This document shows, in pieces, positions 16,525 to 25,410 of a stretch of DNA of 46,840 bases. Below the pieces are notes generated by a model that saw only the letters and a program-made list of their open reading frames with translations, was not told the origin of the DNA and searched no databases. Numbering within the stretch: the first letter of the stretch is position 1; each line of letters begins with the position of its first letter. The position numbers were made by a program, and so were the translations under genes. The stretch comes from Pseudomonadota bacterium (lineage in GTDB: Bacteria > Bdellovibrionota > UBA2428): assembly GCA_018001635.1 (NCBI GenBank), contig JAGNHS010000020.1, forward strand, positions 1-46,840, read 5' to 3'.

Positions 16525-16563
16525 CACTTTAGTATGTGTAAAAAGACCAATAAATTCAGATAT

Positions 16564-17496
16564 CTATGAAATCATCGTTAAATAGTGCTCGGCATCCAGA
16601 GCCGCAGCACAGCCACTACCAGCTGCCGTAATAGCCTGGCGGTATCTTCTATCCTGAAGATCTCCACAAGCAAATACACCCTCAATATTGGTCGCGCTCA
16701 CATGAGATTTATCGCTAGAAGTTTTTACATAGCCATGATCATCAAGAGTAATTTGTTCGGAAAAAAGCTTAGTGTTCGGCGAATGGCCAATGGCCACAAA
16801 GACACCGTCGAGCTTGAGCTCTTTAGTTTCTCCACTCTTTGTATTTTTTATGCGAACCCCCTGAACATCGTTCGCACCCAATATATCTTCGATCACAGTA
16901 TTTAAAACAAATTCCACTTTAGGATTGGCCTGGGCTCTTTCAACCATAATTTTTGAAGCCTTAAATTCTTCCCGTCGATGAATTAAGTACACCTTAGAAG
17001 CGTATCGAGATAAGAAATTGGCTTCTTCCATGGCACTATCACCACCGCCAGCGACGCAAATCACTTTTTCTTTAAAGAAAAAGCCATCGCATGTTGCACA
17101 GGTGCTCACGCCTCGACCCATTAATCTTTTTTCATTTTCTAATCCCAGTAACTTTGCAGAAGCTCCTGTCGAAATAATGACGGTCTGCCCTTCGTAAAGA
17201 GTCCCATCAACCCAAACTTTTTTAGTTTTAGAATTGAGTTCAACTTTAGTGGCATCCGCAGTTATGAACTCTGCACCGAATCTTTCAGCTTGCGCCCTCA
17301 TTTCTTGCATCAATGCTGGCCCCATCACTCCTTTTGAAAAACCTGGAAAATTTTCCACTTCACTTGTTAACATCAATTGTCCGCCAGATTGATAACCCTC
17401 AATCACAAGAGGTTTTAAATCTCCTCGAGCTGCATAAATTGCTGCAGTTAAACCGGCAGGACCCGAACCAACGATAATAACTTTGCGTAGTGACAT
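16564..17496 (-). CDS. trxB: Thioredoxin reductase (TrxB)
   Basis: A 310-residue flavoenzyme that uses NADPH to reduce thioredoxin in the cytoplasm. Visible are the FAD-binding Rossmann motif (IIVGSGPAGLTAAIYAAR, ~7-24), the redox-active CATC (Cys133/Cys136, followed by DGFFF), the NADPH-binding motif (VAGGGDSAMEEANFL) and the C-terminal FAD motif (GVFACGDLQDRRYRQAITAAGSG). Length and order are those of the standard bacterial enzyme. It diverges from the ureohydrolase gene, with only 54 bases between start codons, so the two share a promoter region. A GAGG site lies 4 bases before the ATG. It would supply reducing power for thioredoxin and, indirectly, peroxiredoxins such as the one at 28.1 kb. 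Confidence 0.96.
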   Translation of the reverse strand: MSLRKVIIVGSGPAGLTAAIYAARGDLKPLVIEGYQSGGQLMLTSEVENFPGFSKGVMGPALMQEMRAQAERFGAEFITADATKVELNSKTKKVWVDGTLYEGQTVIISTGASAKLLGLENEKRLMGRGVSTCATCDGFFFKEKVICVAGGGDSAMEEANFLSRYASKVYLIHRREEFKASKIMVERAQANPKVEFVLNTVIEDILGANDVQGVRIKNTKSGETKELKLDGVFVAIGHSPNTKLFSEQITLDDHGYVKTSSDKSHVSATNIEGVFACGDLQDRRYRQAITAAGSGCAAALDAEHYLTMIS

Positions 17497-17550
17497 AAAA
17501 CCTCGCTTTTATTTTTGCCATCTTACACATTTTTAGGGTCTAATAAAGCT

Positions 17551-18612
17551 ATGTCTAAAAGCCTTCCTCAGATCTTTAACCTTATGCGACTTCCCGGTTG
17601 CGGCCTTCTCACTTTAAGCGCTGGATCCGATAGAGCTAAAAAATTTCTTCAAAAACACCGCATTAAAGACTCTGAGTGGGGATTAAAGATATATAGCTCC
17701 GTGCGAAATTCGCACAGACCCCTACTTATTGGAGTTCCTTCGGATGCTGGTGGAGGCATTTTAAGAGGTGCCGCTCACGGTCCTCTACATATCAGAGAAG
17801 CTCTTTATAAAAGAAAACCCATCATGGCTCGATTTGATTTAGGTGATATTCCTTGCATTCCTCAACTCAGCCACGATTCAATACTAAACAGCAGCACAAA
17901 AGCCGAATGCGGAAAAACACTTTGGGGGCGAAATTACAAAGCTAAATCTCCGGTATCTCCCCTCAATCTAATCGAAGAGTTAATTTTCCAATGCTTTAAA
18001 GCGAATTCATTATTCCAACCAATCGTTTTAGGCGGCGACCATTCCGTGAGTGATGGAATTATGGGGGGACTAAAAAAAGCTGGGCAGCTAAAAAATGCGG
18101 CGATTCTTCATTTTGATGCCCATCCCGACATGATTGCTTCGCGATTTGGAATTGAACATTGTTTTACAACTTGGGCTTACAACGCACTTGATGGAATTAA
18201 AAACCCTGCTCAATTTGTTCAGATTGGAATTCGACAAACTCTCAAACCGAAAAATTACTGGGAGAAAAAGCACGGAATAAAACAAATTTGGGCAAAAGAA
18301 TGCCTTAGAAAAAGTGCTCAAAGTGTTTTCAACGAACTCCATAAAAATTGGACCCAATTAAAATGTGAAAAGCTTTATATATCCTTTGATATTGATGCCC
18401 TTGATATCTCATTAGCCCCTGCGACAGGAACTCCTTCCAGCAATGGTCTTAATTTGAATTTTTGCCGTGAGCTCATAAAACTCTGTTTAAAAGAATGGCC
18501 CCTATTGGGAATGGATTTAGTTGAAGTTGCCCCCACGCTAGGAAGTCCATCGTCGCATAAGCGAACGCTGAATTCAGCTATGTCTATACTTGAAACAGTG
18601 CTTCCACTCTAA
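17551..18612 (+). CDS. Ureohydrolase family enzyme (agmatinase/arginase/formimidoylglutamase)
   Basis: The protein has the binuclear manganese site of the arginase superfamily: GGDHS (~161-165), DAHPD (~189-193) and SFDIDALD (~278-285), plus the early GVPSDAGGGILRGAAHGP segment. Such enzymes hydrolyse a guanidino or formimino group and release urea or formamide. The exact substrate is not clear from motifs. The ~55-residue N-terminal extension before LLIGVPSD is longer than in typical agmatinases (~305 residues), giving 353 here. I choose ATG 17551; an in-frame TTG at 17515 would need translation through the short divergent promoter region. Its neighbour trxB is unrelated in function, and no hut or arginine genes are nearby. 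Confidence 0.85.
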   Translation: MSKSLPQIFNLMRLPGCGLLTLSAGSDRAKKFLQKHRIKDSEWGLKIYSSVRNSHRPLLIGVPSDAGGGILRGAAHGPLHIREALYKRKPIMARFDLGDIPCIPQLSHDSILNSSTKAECGKTLWGRNYKAKSPVSPLNLIEELIFQCFKANSLFQPIVLGGDHSVSDGIMGGLKKAGQLKNAAILHFDAHPDMIASRFGIEHCFTTWAYNALDGIKNPAQFVQIGIRQTLKPKNYWEKKHGIKQIWAKECLRKSAQSVFNELHKNWTQLKCEKLYISFDIDALDISLAPATGTPSSNGLNLNFCRELIKLCLKEWPLLGMDLVEVAPTLGSPSSHKRTLNSAMSILETVLPL

Positions 18613-18659
18613 ATCATCCATAATTAAAGACTCTAGTTTGAAGTTCCGAAAAGAAGCTC

Positions 18660-19724
18660 GTGAAAAGATTCTTACAACAATGGAATTGGTATGGATCCTT
18701 TCTGTTATTACTATCTATCAAAATTATTTTAACAAGTTCGCCCTTATTCGCTGCTTCTAACGAATTGTTTAAAGATCATGCTACAAACGCATTTTGCCAA
18801 GAATCCCTAGCCAATCTTCAAGTAGTCTCTGAAAACGCACTTAAAAAAAAATGGCCCAATTTAAGCAGAAATCGGGATCGAGAATTTCTTCGTAATCCAA
18901 ATGCACCCGGGAAGATACCTGACGAGTTCAAGACACTTTTAGGTGAAGACACGATAAAAGCACATGAAGAGCTTTTCTCTAAACTCTTTTGGACTCAAGA
19001 GATGGAACATTCGGGAAGAGGCTTACTAAGCAACGGACAACCGATAGATGAAGGAACAAAAATAGCTTCTTATACTGGATCTGCCCTTTTCACTGGTCCT
19101 AATGGTCAAATTCGAGTTTCGCTAAATATTAAAGATCGAAGTGCAGCCAATCCCAACTGGGTTCCAACTTTAGGGATTCATTTAACCATCATCAATAAAG
19201 CAGAAGAGGGTGCTAAAAATTTAAAAGATATCGAGCCCACAGATTTGGCTAAATGGATGGGGCAACTTTCGAGAAAGCATCAAGTCCCCTTAGATTTAAG
19301 ACTTCCCAACTCAGAAAAATCCACCAACAACTACGCTAAACTTTACATATCGAAAGATCCCAAAGATTTAGGATTAAAAACAAATATGAACTTACCCAAT
19401 GACGCTACTTATTTACGAATCAGAAATTTGTTCAGCTCTAACCCAAGATCTTACAATTTTCTCGAAGAACTTTTTAATGATATTTCTGGAATAAGCGCAC
19501 CCAAATCCACCCCATCGACAAGCCTTGATTCGGGCACATTAAGTTTACTCAAACAATTGCGATCCATGGCCTCAGATGAGCATCCCTGGAGAGGTGGTGA
19601 TGATCTTGATTTTCACACCCCAGAGGATATTTTCTTTGATTCAGGAGCTCAAAACAACCAAACCCCCCGCGAGTCAAAAAAGAAAAATAAAAAAAATTCT
19701 CGCAAATATGAGCCCTGGAATTAA
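18660..19724 (+). CDS. Secreted protein of unknown function
   Basis: I do not recognise this 354-residue protein. It starts at a GTG and has a signal peptide (~1-32, hydrophobic SFLLLLSIKIILTSSPLFA, cleavage near FAA-SN). The mature part has one Cys (FCQES), a charged N-terminal region, and a middle segment (GTKIASYTGSALFTGPNGQIRVSLNIKDRS ... PTLGIHLTIINKAEEG) that looks beta-rich. The C-terminus is low in complexity and very basic (ESKKKNKKNSRKY). It is probably periplasmic or released. It lies 47 bases after the ureohydrolase gene and may be read from the same transcript. Its stop codon overlaps that of the convergent outer-membrane protein gene in TTAA (19721-19724). Confidence 0.65.
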   Translation: MKRFLQQWNWYGSFLLLLSIKIILTSSPLFAASNELFKDHATNAFCQESLANLQVVSENALKKKWPNLSRNRDREFLRNPNAPGKIPDEFKTLLGEDTIKAHEELFSKLFWTQEMEHSGRGLLSNGQPIDEGTKIASYTGSALFTGPNGQIRVSLNIKDRSAANPNWVPTLGIHLTIINKAEEGAKNLKDIEPTDLAKWMGQLSRKHQVPLDLRLPNSEKSTNNYAKLYISKDPKDLGLKTNMNLPNDATYLRIRNLFSSNPRSYNFLEELFNDISGISAPKSTPSTSLDSGTLSLLKQLRSMASDEHPWRGGDDLDFHTPEDIFFDSGAQNNQTPRESKKKNKKNSRKYEPWN

Positions 19725-21256
19725 AAAACTCCGCTCACTAAAAACATGGCTTGAAAGCGATCATATTGATAGCTCGTTTTTAAATTTGAAAGATTTGTAG
19801 TGGCATTGATTTGCAATCGTGTTTCCCAATGCTGTCCCCAACCTTTGCTAATAGCTTCTGAAAAACTAAAATTATAATCTCTACGTTTCTTTGTAGAATC
19901 ATAATAAAGACTATGTTGGAACGAAAGTTCTTGCTGAAGTTTCAAACGAAGAGATTCTTTGCCCAATTCAATATCCCAAAACGCCGCTGGAGAATATGAA
20001 TAAAATGAAGATTCAGAGCCGAGAGTCGGATGATATTCAAGGTTAAGTTCAGGGCCAAAACTATGCTTTGAAACCTTTAGATAACTATAGCGATTTTCTA
20101 AAGCATAGGAATATCCTTCAGGATCACTTCCGCTTGAGGCCGCTTTTATGGATTTAATTCTAGAAAACTTTATGGCCGTTTCCCAAGTTGAAGCCATTTT
20201 TGATTCGCCATCCACATTTCGATGCTTCCATTTGATCTGCGATCCAAAAGTGGCCATATAAGAATTAAATTTTTTCAATTCTCCTAAGAAGACATGCGAA
20301 AAACTAAAGGCCCAACCGAAATGATCAATTTCGTCGGTGTCCAAACCAAACTCCGTGCTAATTTCGTGGCTTTGCAAATCATTCGTTAAAGAAGCTTTGT
20401 AATTTTCATTGTGCAACATCAATATGGAATAGTTAAACGATTGATCAATATCATGTGACCACGGATAGCGATAAGACCCATAAAACATCAAAGTTTCTAC
20501 AATAGACTTTTGAGAATCTAAATTTTGCGCTGAGGGGTCTAAAGATTGTGGAAGTAATACAGCATTGGAATCATAACCCATTCCAAAAGATCCCAAAAAA
20601 CTCCAAGGACTTCTTAACCTTTTGTCGGTGGCCAATTTATATTCAAGCATCTTGAGTCGAGCACGAGCATTTTTTACTAATACAGGATCTTTAGAAAAAT
20701 CGATTAAGTCCATATAGGCCGCTTTTGCATCATCATTGTTTTCTTCTGATTCATCCAACAATGCTAAATAAAATTGACTAGGTTCTTCGTAACTTGGGTG
20801 TTGAACTTTTATAATATATTCAAAAAATGGTCGGGCACTTTTGGGGCGTTTAGCTTCCAGCTCACAGAGTGCTAAATAGTAATAAGCATCTTCTCTAAAT
20901 CGCGTTGTTTTTCGAGATTTATCTAAATAGGGTCGAGACTCTAAACATCCTTTTTGATGATAAAGACTGATTCCCAAACCTGCATCAAGCCCCTCTCTCT
21001 CTTCTTTCGTTAAATTCCTTTTTTGTAATAATTTAGAATAGAGATCTAAGGCTTTCTTATAATGATTGTTTTGGACATAATCCCAAGCCACTTGAATGCT
21101 CTGCTGAGAAGTTTTTCTTTGAATATATTCAGGTTCTTTTCTTTTAAGTTTGGCTTTTCTATTTGCAAACTGTTGACCACCACTAAAATCAATTTGATCT
21201 TGTGCAGATAAATTGATTGTCAGCAAACTTAAAAGAAAAAGTCCCGCGTTTTTCAT
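19721..21256 (-). CDS. TPR-containing outer-membrane beta-barrel protein
   Basis: The 511-residue protein has a signal peptide (MKNAGLFLLSLLTINLSAQ), then ~180 residues of helical TPR-like repeats (VQNNHYKKALDLYSKLLQ; YYLALCELEAKRPKSARPFF; QFYLALLDESEENNDDAKAAY), then ~285 residues of alternating beta pattern ending in Phe (MFLVSGVF), the usual C-terminal signature for BAM-inserted barrels. The layout of N-terminal TPR plus C-terminal barrel resembles surface-lipoprotein assembly modulators (Slam) and related exporters, but identity is not proven. I choose ATG 21256 because GGGAGAAAC lies just upstream; a longer frame to 21310 would begin inside the porin terminator. It follows the porin gene on the same strand, beyond that terminator. 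Confidence 0.75.
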   Translation of the reverse strand: MKNAGLFLLSLLTINLSAQDQIDFSGGQQFANRKAKLKRKEPEYIQRKTSQQSIQVAWDYVQNNHYKKALDLYSKLLQKRNLTKEEREGLDAGLGISLYHQKGCLESRPYLDKSRKTTRFREDAYYYLALCELEAKRPKSARPFFEYIIKVQHPSYEEPSQFYLALLDESEENNDDAKAAYMDLIDFSKDPVLVKNARARLKMLEYKLATDKRLRSPWSFLGSFGMGYDSNAVLLPQSLDPSAQNLDSQKSIVETLMFYGSYRYPWSHDIDQSFNYSILMLHNENYKASLTNDLQSHEISTEFGLDTDEIDHFGWAFSFSHVFLGELKKFNSYMATFGSQIKWKHRNVDGESKMASTWETAIKFSRIKSIKAASSGSDPEGYSYALENRYSYLKVSKHSFGPELNLEYHPTLGSESSFYSYSPAAFWDIELGKESLRLKLQQELSFQHSLYYDSTKKRRDYNFSFSEAISKGWGQHWETRLQINATTNLSNLKTSYQYDRFQAMFLVSGVF

Positions 21257-21271
21257 GATAGAGTTTCTCCC

Positions 21272-21308
21272 AAAAAAAAAGCCTGGTAGCTCCGAAGAAC
21301 TACCAGGC
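21272..21308 (-). terminator. Intrinsic terminator with UUCG loop after the porin gene
   Basis: On the - strand GCCTGGTAGTTC-TTCG-GAGCTACCAGGC makes a 12-bp stem (one G-U) capped by a UUCG tetraloop and followed by nine Ts. It lies between the porin stop (21333) and the TPR-barrel gene, and should sharply reduce read-through between them. Confidence 0.93.
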
Positions 21309-21332
21309 AATTTTATCTAAGTTTCAAAGTTC

Positions 21333-22415
21333 TTAGAATTTGTACACACCAGAAAGGTTAGCACCATGACCAGCGTGGTCTTTTGCGCCTGAACCTTCAT
21401 ACTTGATCGCAGTATAAGTGTAATCAAGCTTAGTTGTGAAAGCATCAGTCATATGAAACTGAGGTCCAACAGTAACAGCCCAGCTGCTTGTATCAGAAGT
21501 AGCGTTAGCTCCAGTTAGAGTTGTGGCGCTAGTGATAGCTGCTGTATTCTTAGTTCCATCTTTGTCATATTCAAAACGAAGACCTAAGTGAGTCATTTCA
21601 GACATAGCGTAGTGAGTGTTCAAACCAGCACCGAAGTCAGTTTTAGCACCTTTAACGTCGCCTTTAGCAACATAACCATAAAGAGCCCACTCAAGTGAAC
21701 CCATAGTGCTACCAACATCCCAATCAACAAAGTAACCGAGTTGTTTTTTAGCACCAGTTGCATATTGGTCGCCAGTTTTGAAAAGAGCACCAAGATTGAA
21801 AGCTAAGCTGTCGAACTTAGTATTGAGCTTAAGTCCGTAGTTTAGGTTTCCGTTCTTCATAACACCAACATCGTGTGGGTTAGCGATAACGATATTCAAC
21901 GCCATCATGTCGCTGAATTCATATTTACCGTGCCAACCAACGTGAGAAGTTGGAGCTTGTGCTGCAAGGATACCACCATGAGCATAATGACGATCAGTAG
22001 CCTTAACGGGCTCATAAACATATAGTGAATCGAATTGGCCTAGACGCCAAGTAAAGCCGTTGTCGTAAGACATAGCAACATAGGCTTGAGAGTTTGAACC
22101 ACCCAAAGTCCAGGCTGTACCTGTGTTTCCAGTTTGAAAACCGCGAGTATAAGCTTGAGCGGGACCTTTAATATCAAGGTCTAATACGCCTTCTGCTCCA
22201 CCGGCTTTTTTAGTAGCCCAAATAGCGGCTTCTGCGAAACGGAAAGAGTTAGACATAACTTCTCCACCATTTCCAACAGTTCCACGGTAATTTTTAATGC
22301 TAGCGTAATTGTATTGGCCATCTACATAGCCGCCTACATTGACACCTTCACTTGCTTGAGCCACAAAGGCCCCCCCAAGCAGCATTGCACTGAAGATTCC
22401 AAAGTTGCGTTTCAT
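21333..22415 (-). CDS. Outer-membrane porin-like beta-barrel protein
   Basis: This 360-residue protein has a signal peptide (MKRNFGIFSAMLLGGAFVAQA) and a mature part made of alternating hydrophobic strands with Gly/Asn/Asp turns and many Tyr and Trp (GGYVDGQYNYAS; AYVAMSYDNGFTWRLGQF). It ends in YKF, the terminal Phe expected of a barrel. The pattern is consistent with OmpL-like porins of the beta-barrel porin-2 type, though this assignment is only by general appearance. A very strong ribosome site (AAGGAGGAGT, 22430-22421), a good promoter and a UUCG terminator point to an abundant major outer-membrane protein. Its codon choice (many ACT/GCT/GGT) also looks like that of a highly expressed gene. 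Confidence 0.82.
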   Translation of the reverse strand: MKRNFGIFSAMLLGGAFVAQASEGVNVGGYVDGQYNYASIKNYRGTVGNGGEVMSNSFRFAEAAIWATKKAGGAEGVLDLDIKGPAQAYTRGFQTGNTGTAWTLGGSNSQAYVAMSYDNGFTWRLGQFDSLYVYEPVKATDRHYAHGGILAAQAPTSHVGWHGKYEFSDMMALNIVIANPHDVGVMKNGNLNYGLKLNTKFDSLAFNLGALFKTGDQYATGAKKQLGYFVDWDVGSTMGSLEWALYGYVAKGDVKGAKTDFGAGLNTHYAMSEMTHLGLRFEYDKDGTKNTAAITSATTLTGANATSDTSSWAVTVGPQFHMTDAFTTKLDYTYTAIKYEGSGAKDHAGHGANLSGVYKF

Positions 22416-22473
22416 TCGTGACTCCTCCTTGAAGGCCGTTATGGCCGTTCAAACTAAATTTCTTTCTAAATTC

Positions 22474-22501
22474 ATTATGCCCAGCCAAAATTAATGCGCA
22501 A
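22474..22501 (-). promoter_or_regulatory. Probable promoter of the porin gene
   Basis: On the - strand TTGCGC (22501-22496), 16 bases, then CATAAT (22479-22474), about 60 bases before the start codon. The remainder of the 22416-22649 spacer contains the start region of rpmG on the other strand and no gene. Confidence 0.45.
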
Positions 22502-22649
22502 GCCATTGAAAACAAGTATTTAAAAATTGAAAACGCGTTGAGTCACGGCCCAAATACTATATATGGCGCTGCTTTGCGCAGTTTTCACATAGGCAATTAT
22601 TAGAGCGCTTGACACGCGGCACAGGGGCAAGCTAGCTCATAATCCTACT

Positions 22650-22832
22650 ATGGCCAAGAAAACTGATCGCGTTGTTGTAATCCTCGAATGTACCGAAGCC
22701 CGTGCTGCTGGTGTTAGCCCAAGCCGCTACATCACGAAGAAAAACAAACGCACAACTACTGAAAAACTTGAGCTCAAAAAATACAATCCTTATCTTCGCA
22801 AAGTTACTGTTCATAAAGAAGTAAAAAGCTAA
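22650..22832 (+). CDS. rpmG: 50S ribosomal protein L33
   Basis: The 60-residue basic product is clearly L33: [21 protein letters not shown], then [33 protein letters not shown]. It binds 23S rRNA near the E site. The zinc-binding Cys pairs of the C+ form are lacking (only one Cys, in LECTEA), so it is the zinc-free type. A five-residue insert-like stretch (GVSPS) precedes RYITKKN. No clear Shine-Dalgarno sequence precedes the ATG. A TTGACA is present at 22609-22614, but the CATAAT nearest the gene is 23 bases from it. It is usually followed by secE/nusG or tRNA genes in other bacteria; here it is followed by glpD. Confidence 0.95.
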   Translation: MAKKTDRVVVILECTEARAAGVSPSRYITKKNKRTTTEKLELKKYNPYLRKVTVHKEVKS

Positions 22833-22887
22833 TCTTTAGACTTAAAATTGCCAGATCTGGAAATGTGTTGGCGACTCTCGTAATGTG

Positions 22888-24483
22888 ATGTTTGTGGAAT
22901 TCTCGCATCGCAGTCGCCAAATCACTCTCAACAATCTCAAAAACAATTCTCAAGACCTTTTTGATCTCGTCATTATTGGCGGGGGAATCACCGGTAGTGG
23001 AATCGCTCGAGAGGCCGCTCTCAGAGGACTAAAAACCCTTCTCATTGAAAAAAATGATTTAGCATCAGGAACAAGTTCTCGATCCTCAAAGCTTGTCCAC
23101 GGCGGTGTTCGCTATTTAGAAAACTACGAATTTCATTTAGTTTTTGAAAGCACTCAAGAAAGAGCCTTACTTTGGAAGAATTGTCCTCAGTTATGCCAAC
23201 CCATTCCTTTTCTTTTTCCAGCTTTTAAAGATTCAAGAGTTCCGCTTTGGAAATTGAATTTAGGACTTTGGCTTTACGACTTTCTGGCCACCTTCAAGAT
23301 TCCAGGTCTTCACAAAAAACTGAACTTCAACAAAAGCCATCAAGCCGAGCCAACACTTAAAACCCAGGATCTAGTGGGTTGTATTTTTTATTGGGACGGA
23401 GCCACTGATGACGCTCGATTAACTTTAGCCAACGCCATTGATGCCGCCAGTAGTGGTGCTCAAATTCTAAACCGCGCTGAAGTTCAGGCTATTAACTTCA
23501 ATGAAAAAGTACATGAAGACTCCAAACAAGCTCACTCCATAAAAATTAAAGACCTAATAAATTCTGAAGACATTGAAGTAAAAGCTCGGTGCATTGTTTC
23601 AGCCGCAGGACCATGGACCGATCAACTTCTTGCTAATACATCTCAGGATTCAAAGCCTAGCAAACTTCTAAGTACAACAAGAGGCTCCCATATTGTAGTC
23701 AAAAAATCTAAATTACCCGTGAACAATGCCGTCGTTATACTTCACCCAAAAGATAAGCGGGTCCTTTTTGCGATTCCTTGGAGTGATTTCACCATCATTG
23801 GAACCACGGATATTTTTGATGCCGAAAACCCCGATCTTGTTCACATTCGATCTGAAGAGGTTGATTACTTATTAGAAGCTGCAAAAGATTATTTTCCTTC
23901 ATGCTCGATTAAACGAGAAGATGTCGTCAGTGTTTGGTCAGGATTAAGACCTCTTCTCAAAGCCCCAGAGGGAGTTGGAAACGAAGGTAAAGTCTCTAGA
24001 GAACATCACATAGAATGGAAGCAAAAAGGATTTCTTATAGTGGCCGGTGGAAAATTAACGACATACAGAAAGATGGCCGAAGACGCCGTATTAAAAATTA
24101 TAGAAGGCACTCAACTCTGGCCAGCACCACTTTCAAATAGCCTTGCCAACATGAGCACTAAACACCGCCCACTTCCAAAGTTAAATTATCCTCGGTCTCA
24201 CATTAATAAACCTATGGGCGAAAGCGAAGGTAGCCACTATGACCTAGAAGACATTCGCGGAATGTGTAGAGAACAAATGGTCCTTAGCATTGAAGATCTA
24301 TTTGTGCGAAGAACCCACACCTACTACAAAGAATCTGACCACGGCTTATCGATACTTCCAAAAATCAAAGACACTCTTTGTAGCGAACTCTCCTGGACAG
24401 AAGAACAATGGAAACTTGAAGTTGAAAAATATCGTAACTATCTCAAGCATTCCACTCTCGATGCTTTAGGACGATCGCTTTAA
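22888..24483 (+). CDS. glpD: FAD-dependent glycerol-3-phosphate dehydrogenase (GlpD)
   Basis: GlpD oxidises sn-glycerol-3-phosphate to dihydroxyacetone phosphate at the inner membrane and passes electrons to quinone. The FAD-binding motif is DLVIIGGGITGSGIAREAALRG (~26-47), followed by the family signature ASGTSSRSSKLVHGGVRYLE. Also present are WDGATDDARL, the substrate-region SAAGPWTDQ, GTTD, SGLRPL and a C-terminal GlpD helical domain (DIRGMCREQMVLSIEDLFVRRTH). The 531 residues match the usual length. Start could be ATG 22888 or the adjoining GTG 22885; no Shine-Dalgarno sequence decides. A glycerol transporter or kinase is not present nearby. In a predator it could feed on prey lipid glycerophosphate, which is inference. 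Confidence 0.95.
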   Translation: MFVEFSHRSRQITLNNLKNNSQDLFDLVIIGGGITGSGIAREAALRGLKTLLIEKNDLASGTSSRSSKLVHGGVRYLENYEFHLVFESTQERALLWKNCPQLCQPIPFLFPAFKDSRVPLWKLNLGLWLYDFLATFKIPGLHKKLNFNKSHQAEPTLKTQDLVGCIFYWDGATDDARLTLANAIDAASSGAQILNRAEVQAINFNEKVHEDSKQAHSIKIKDLINSEDIEVKARCIVSAAGPWTDQLLANTSQDSKPSKLLSTTRGSHIVVKKSKLPVNNAVVILHPKDKRVLFAIPWSDFTIIGTTDIFDAENPDLVHIRSEEVDYLLEAAKDYFPSCSIKREDVVSVWSGLRPLLKAPEGVGNEGKVSREHHIEWKQKGFLIVAGGKLTTYRKMAEDAVLKIIEGTQLWPAPLSNSLANMSTKHRPLPKLNYPRSHINKPMGESEGSHYDLEDIRGMCREQMVLSIEDLFVRRTHTYYKESDHGLSILPKIKDTLCSELSWTEEQWKLEVEKYRNYLKHSTLDALGRSL

Positions 24484-24727
24484 TTAAACGGTGCGAGCTT
24501 TAAGGCGAAAATTTCAGAAAGCTCAACAAAACTTAAGGGGAGTTATTTTAAAAGTTAAAATTCTATGTGAATTTAAACATGAAATCGTTAATTTTTTTCA
24601 CACAAATTTTATATTTTGAGTTTAACCCCATAAACACAAAGTCTTAGTAAATCTGAAATACTCAGATCCCAAGCTTCGCATATATGAATATTGAATTTAG
24701 ATAATATAAATCTTAAAATTTAAACAT

Positions 24728-25408
24728 ATGAATGAATTTTTTAGACTAGTTGGTCTTCAAATCACCTTGATTATTTTTTCTAATTCACTTTTAGCACTGA
24801 CTAACGCCCAAAGAACCGAAGCCTTTCGACAATGTAGAAGTACAGATTCCAACAATAATTACGGTGATTATGTAGCCGCCGTTGTTGATGGTATTCAAAT
24901 AAGATGCCTCAAAAGAAATGGTGTTACTTTTAATATTGAAGATTCTAACTCGACTGGAGCTACGAGACCCTCTAGCTCTAACGTAGACACTAATCCTGAC
25001 AACCCTCGTAATTCCCAAGCAAATAACGAAGTATCTGTTCTTGATGACGCCGTAGAAATATGTAGAGCTGTTTTTGAAACAAAGGGTCATAGCTCATATC
25101 TCCAAGTTGTAGGTAAGGATGGAAATTTTTACAGATGTAATGGCGGTGGTGAAACTGGAAAAGATATAAGTGTTGAATATCGAAGCAAGGCTTATGGTTA
25201 CCAATATAAATCTGCGGATCAAATTAGGAATGAAGCTTCAACCACACATGGCGCCAGCTCTGCAACATTGGGCATTTCAGTAGTAGGATTAAACCAAGGC
25301 TCTTGTTATGGCATCAATTGTCCCACATCATCTAACAGAGGGTATAGTGATGAGGATCCATATACTGTGGGGCCTTCGTCCTGGAAGCCTAATGGTCGAG
25401 GTCACTAA
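24728..25408 (+). CDS. Secreted cysteine-repeat protein of unknown function
   Basis: I do not recognise this protein. A signal peptide covers ~1-24 (FFRLVGLQITLIIFSNSLLALTNA). The mature part holds two copies of a ~25-residue Cys-bracketed module: C-R-x10-Y-x3-VV-x-G-x3-R-C (near residues 36-60, AFRQCRS ... QIRCLKRNG) and C-R-x10-Y-x2-VVGxDGxxYRC (near 112-137). They are separated by a Ser/Asn/Pro linker. A third Cys pair (CYGINC) lies in the C-terminal part, which is rich in Gly, Ser and Tyr. These look like disulfide-stabilised extracellular domains. The gene is probably co-transcribed with the next one, 2 bases away. Upstream lies a 244-base AT-rich spacer with no clear feature. Confidence 0.65.
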   Translation: MNEFFRLVGLQITLIIFSNSLLALTNAQRTEAFRQCRSTDSNNNYGDYVAAVVDGIQIRCLKRNGVTFNIEDSNSTGATRPSSSNVDTNPDNPRNSQANNEVSVLDDAVEICRAVFETKGHSSYLQVVGKDGNFYRCNGGGETGKDISVEYRSKAYGYQYKSADQIRNEASTTHGASSATLGISVVGLNQGSCYGINCPTSSNRGYSDEDPYTVGPSSWKPNGRGH

Positions 25409-25410
25409 TA

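Noticed and set aside
22609..22643. TTGACA and CATAAT before rpmG as a promoter
   Set aside because: The two hexamers are 23 bases apart, too long for a sigma-70 promoter. A 17-base spacing leaves only CTAGCT as -10.
24495..24524. GAGCTTT/AAAGCTC stem after glpD
   Set aside because: Only 7 bp with a 16-base loop and no T-tract. It may be chance.
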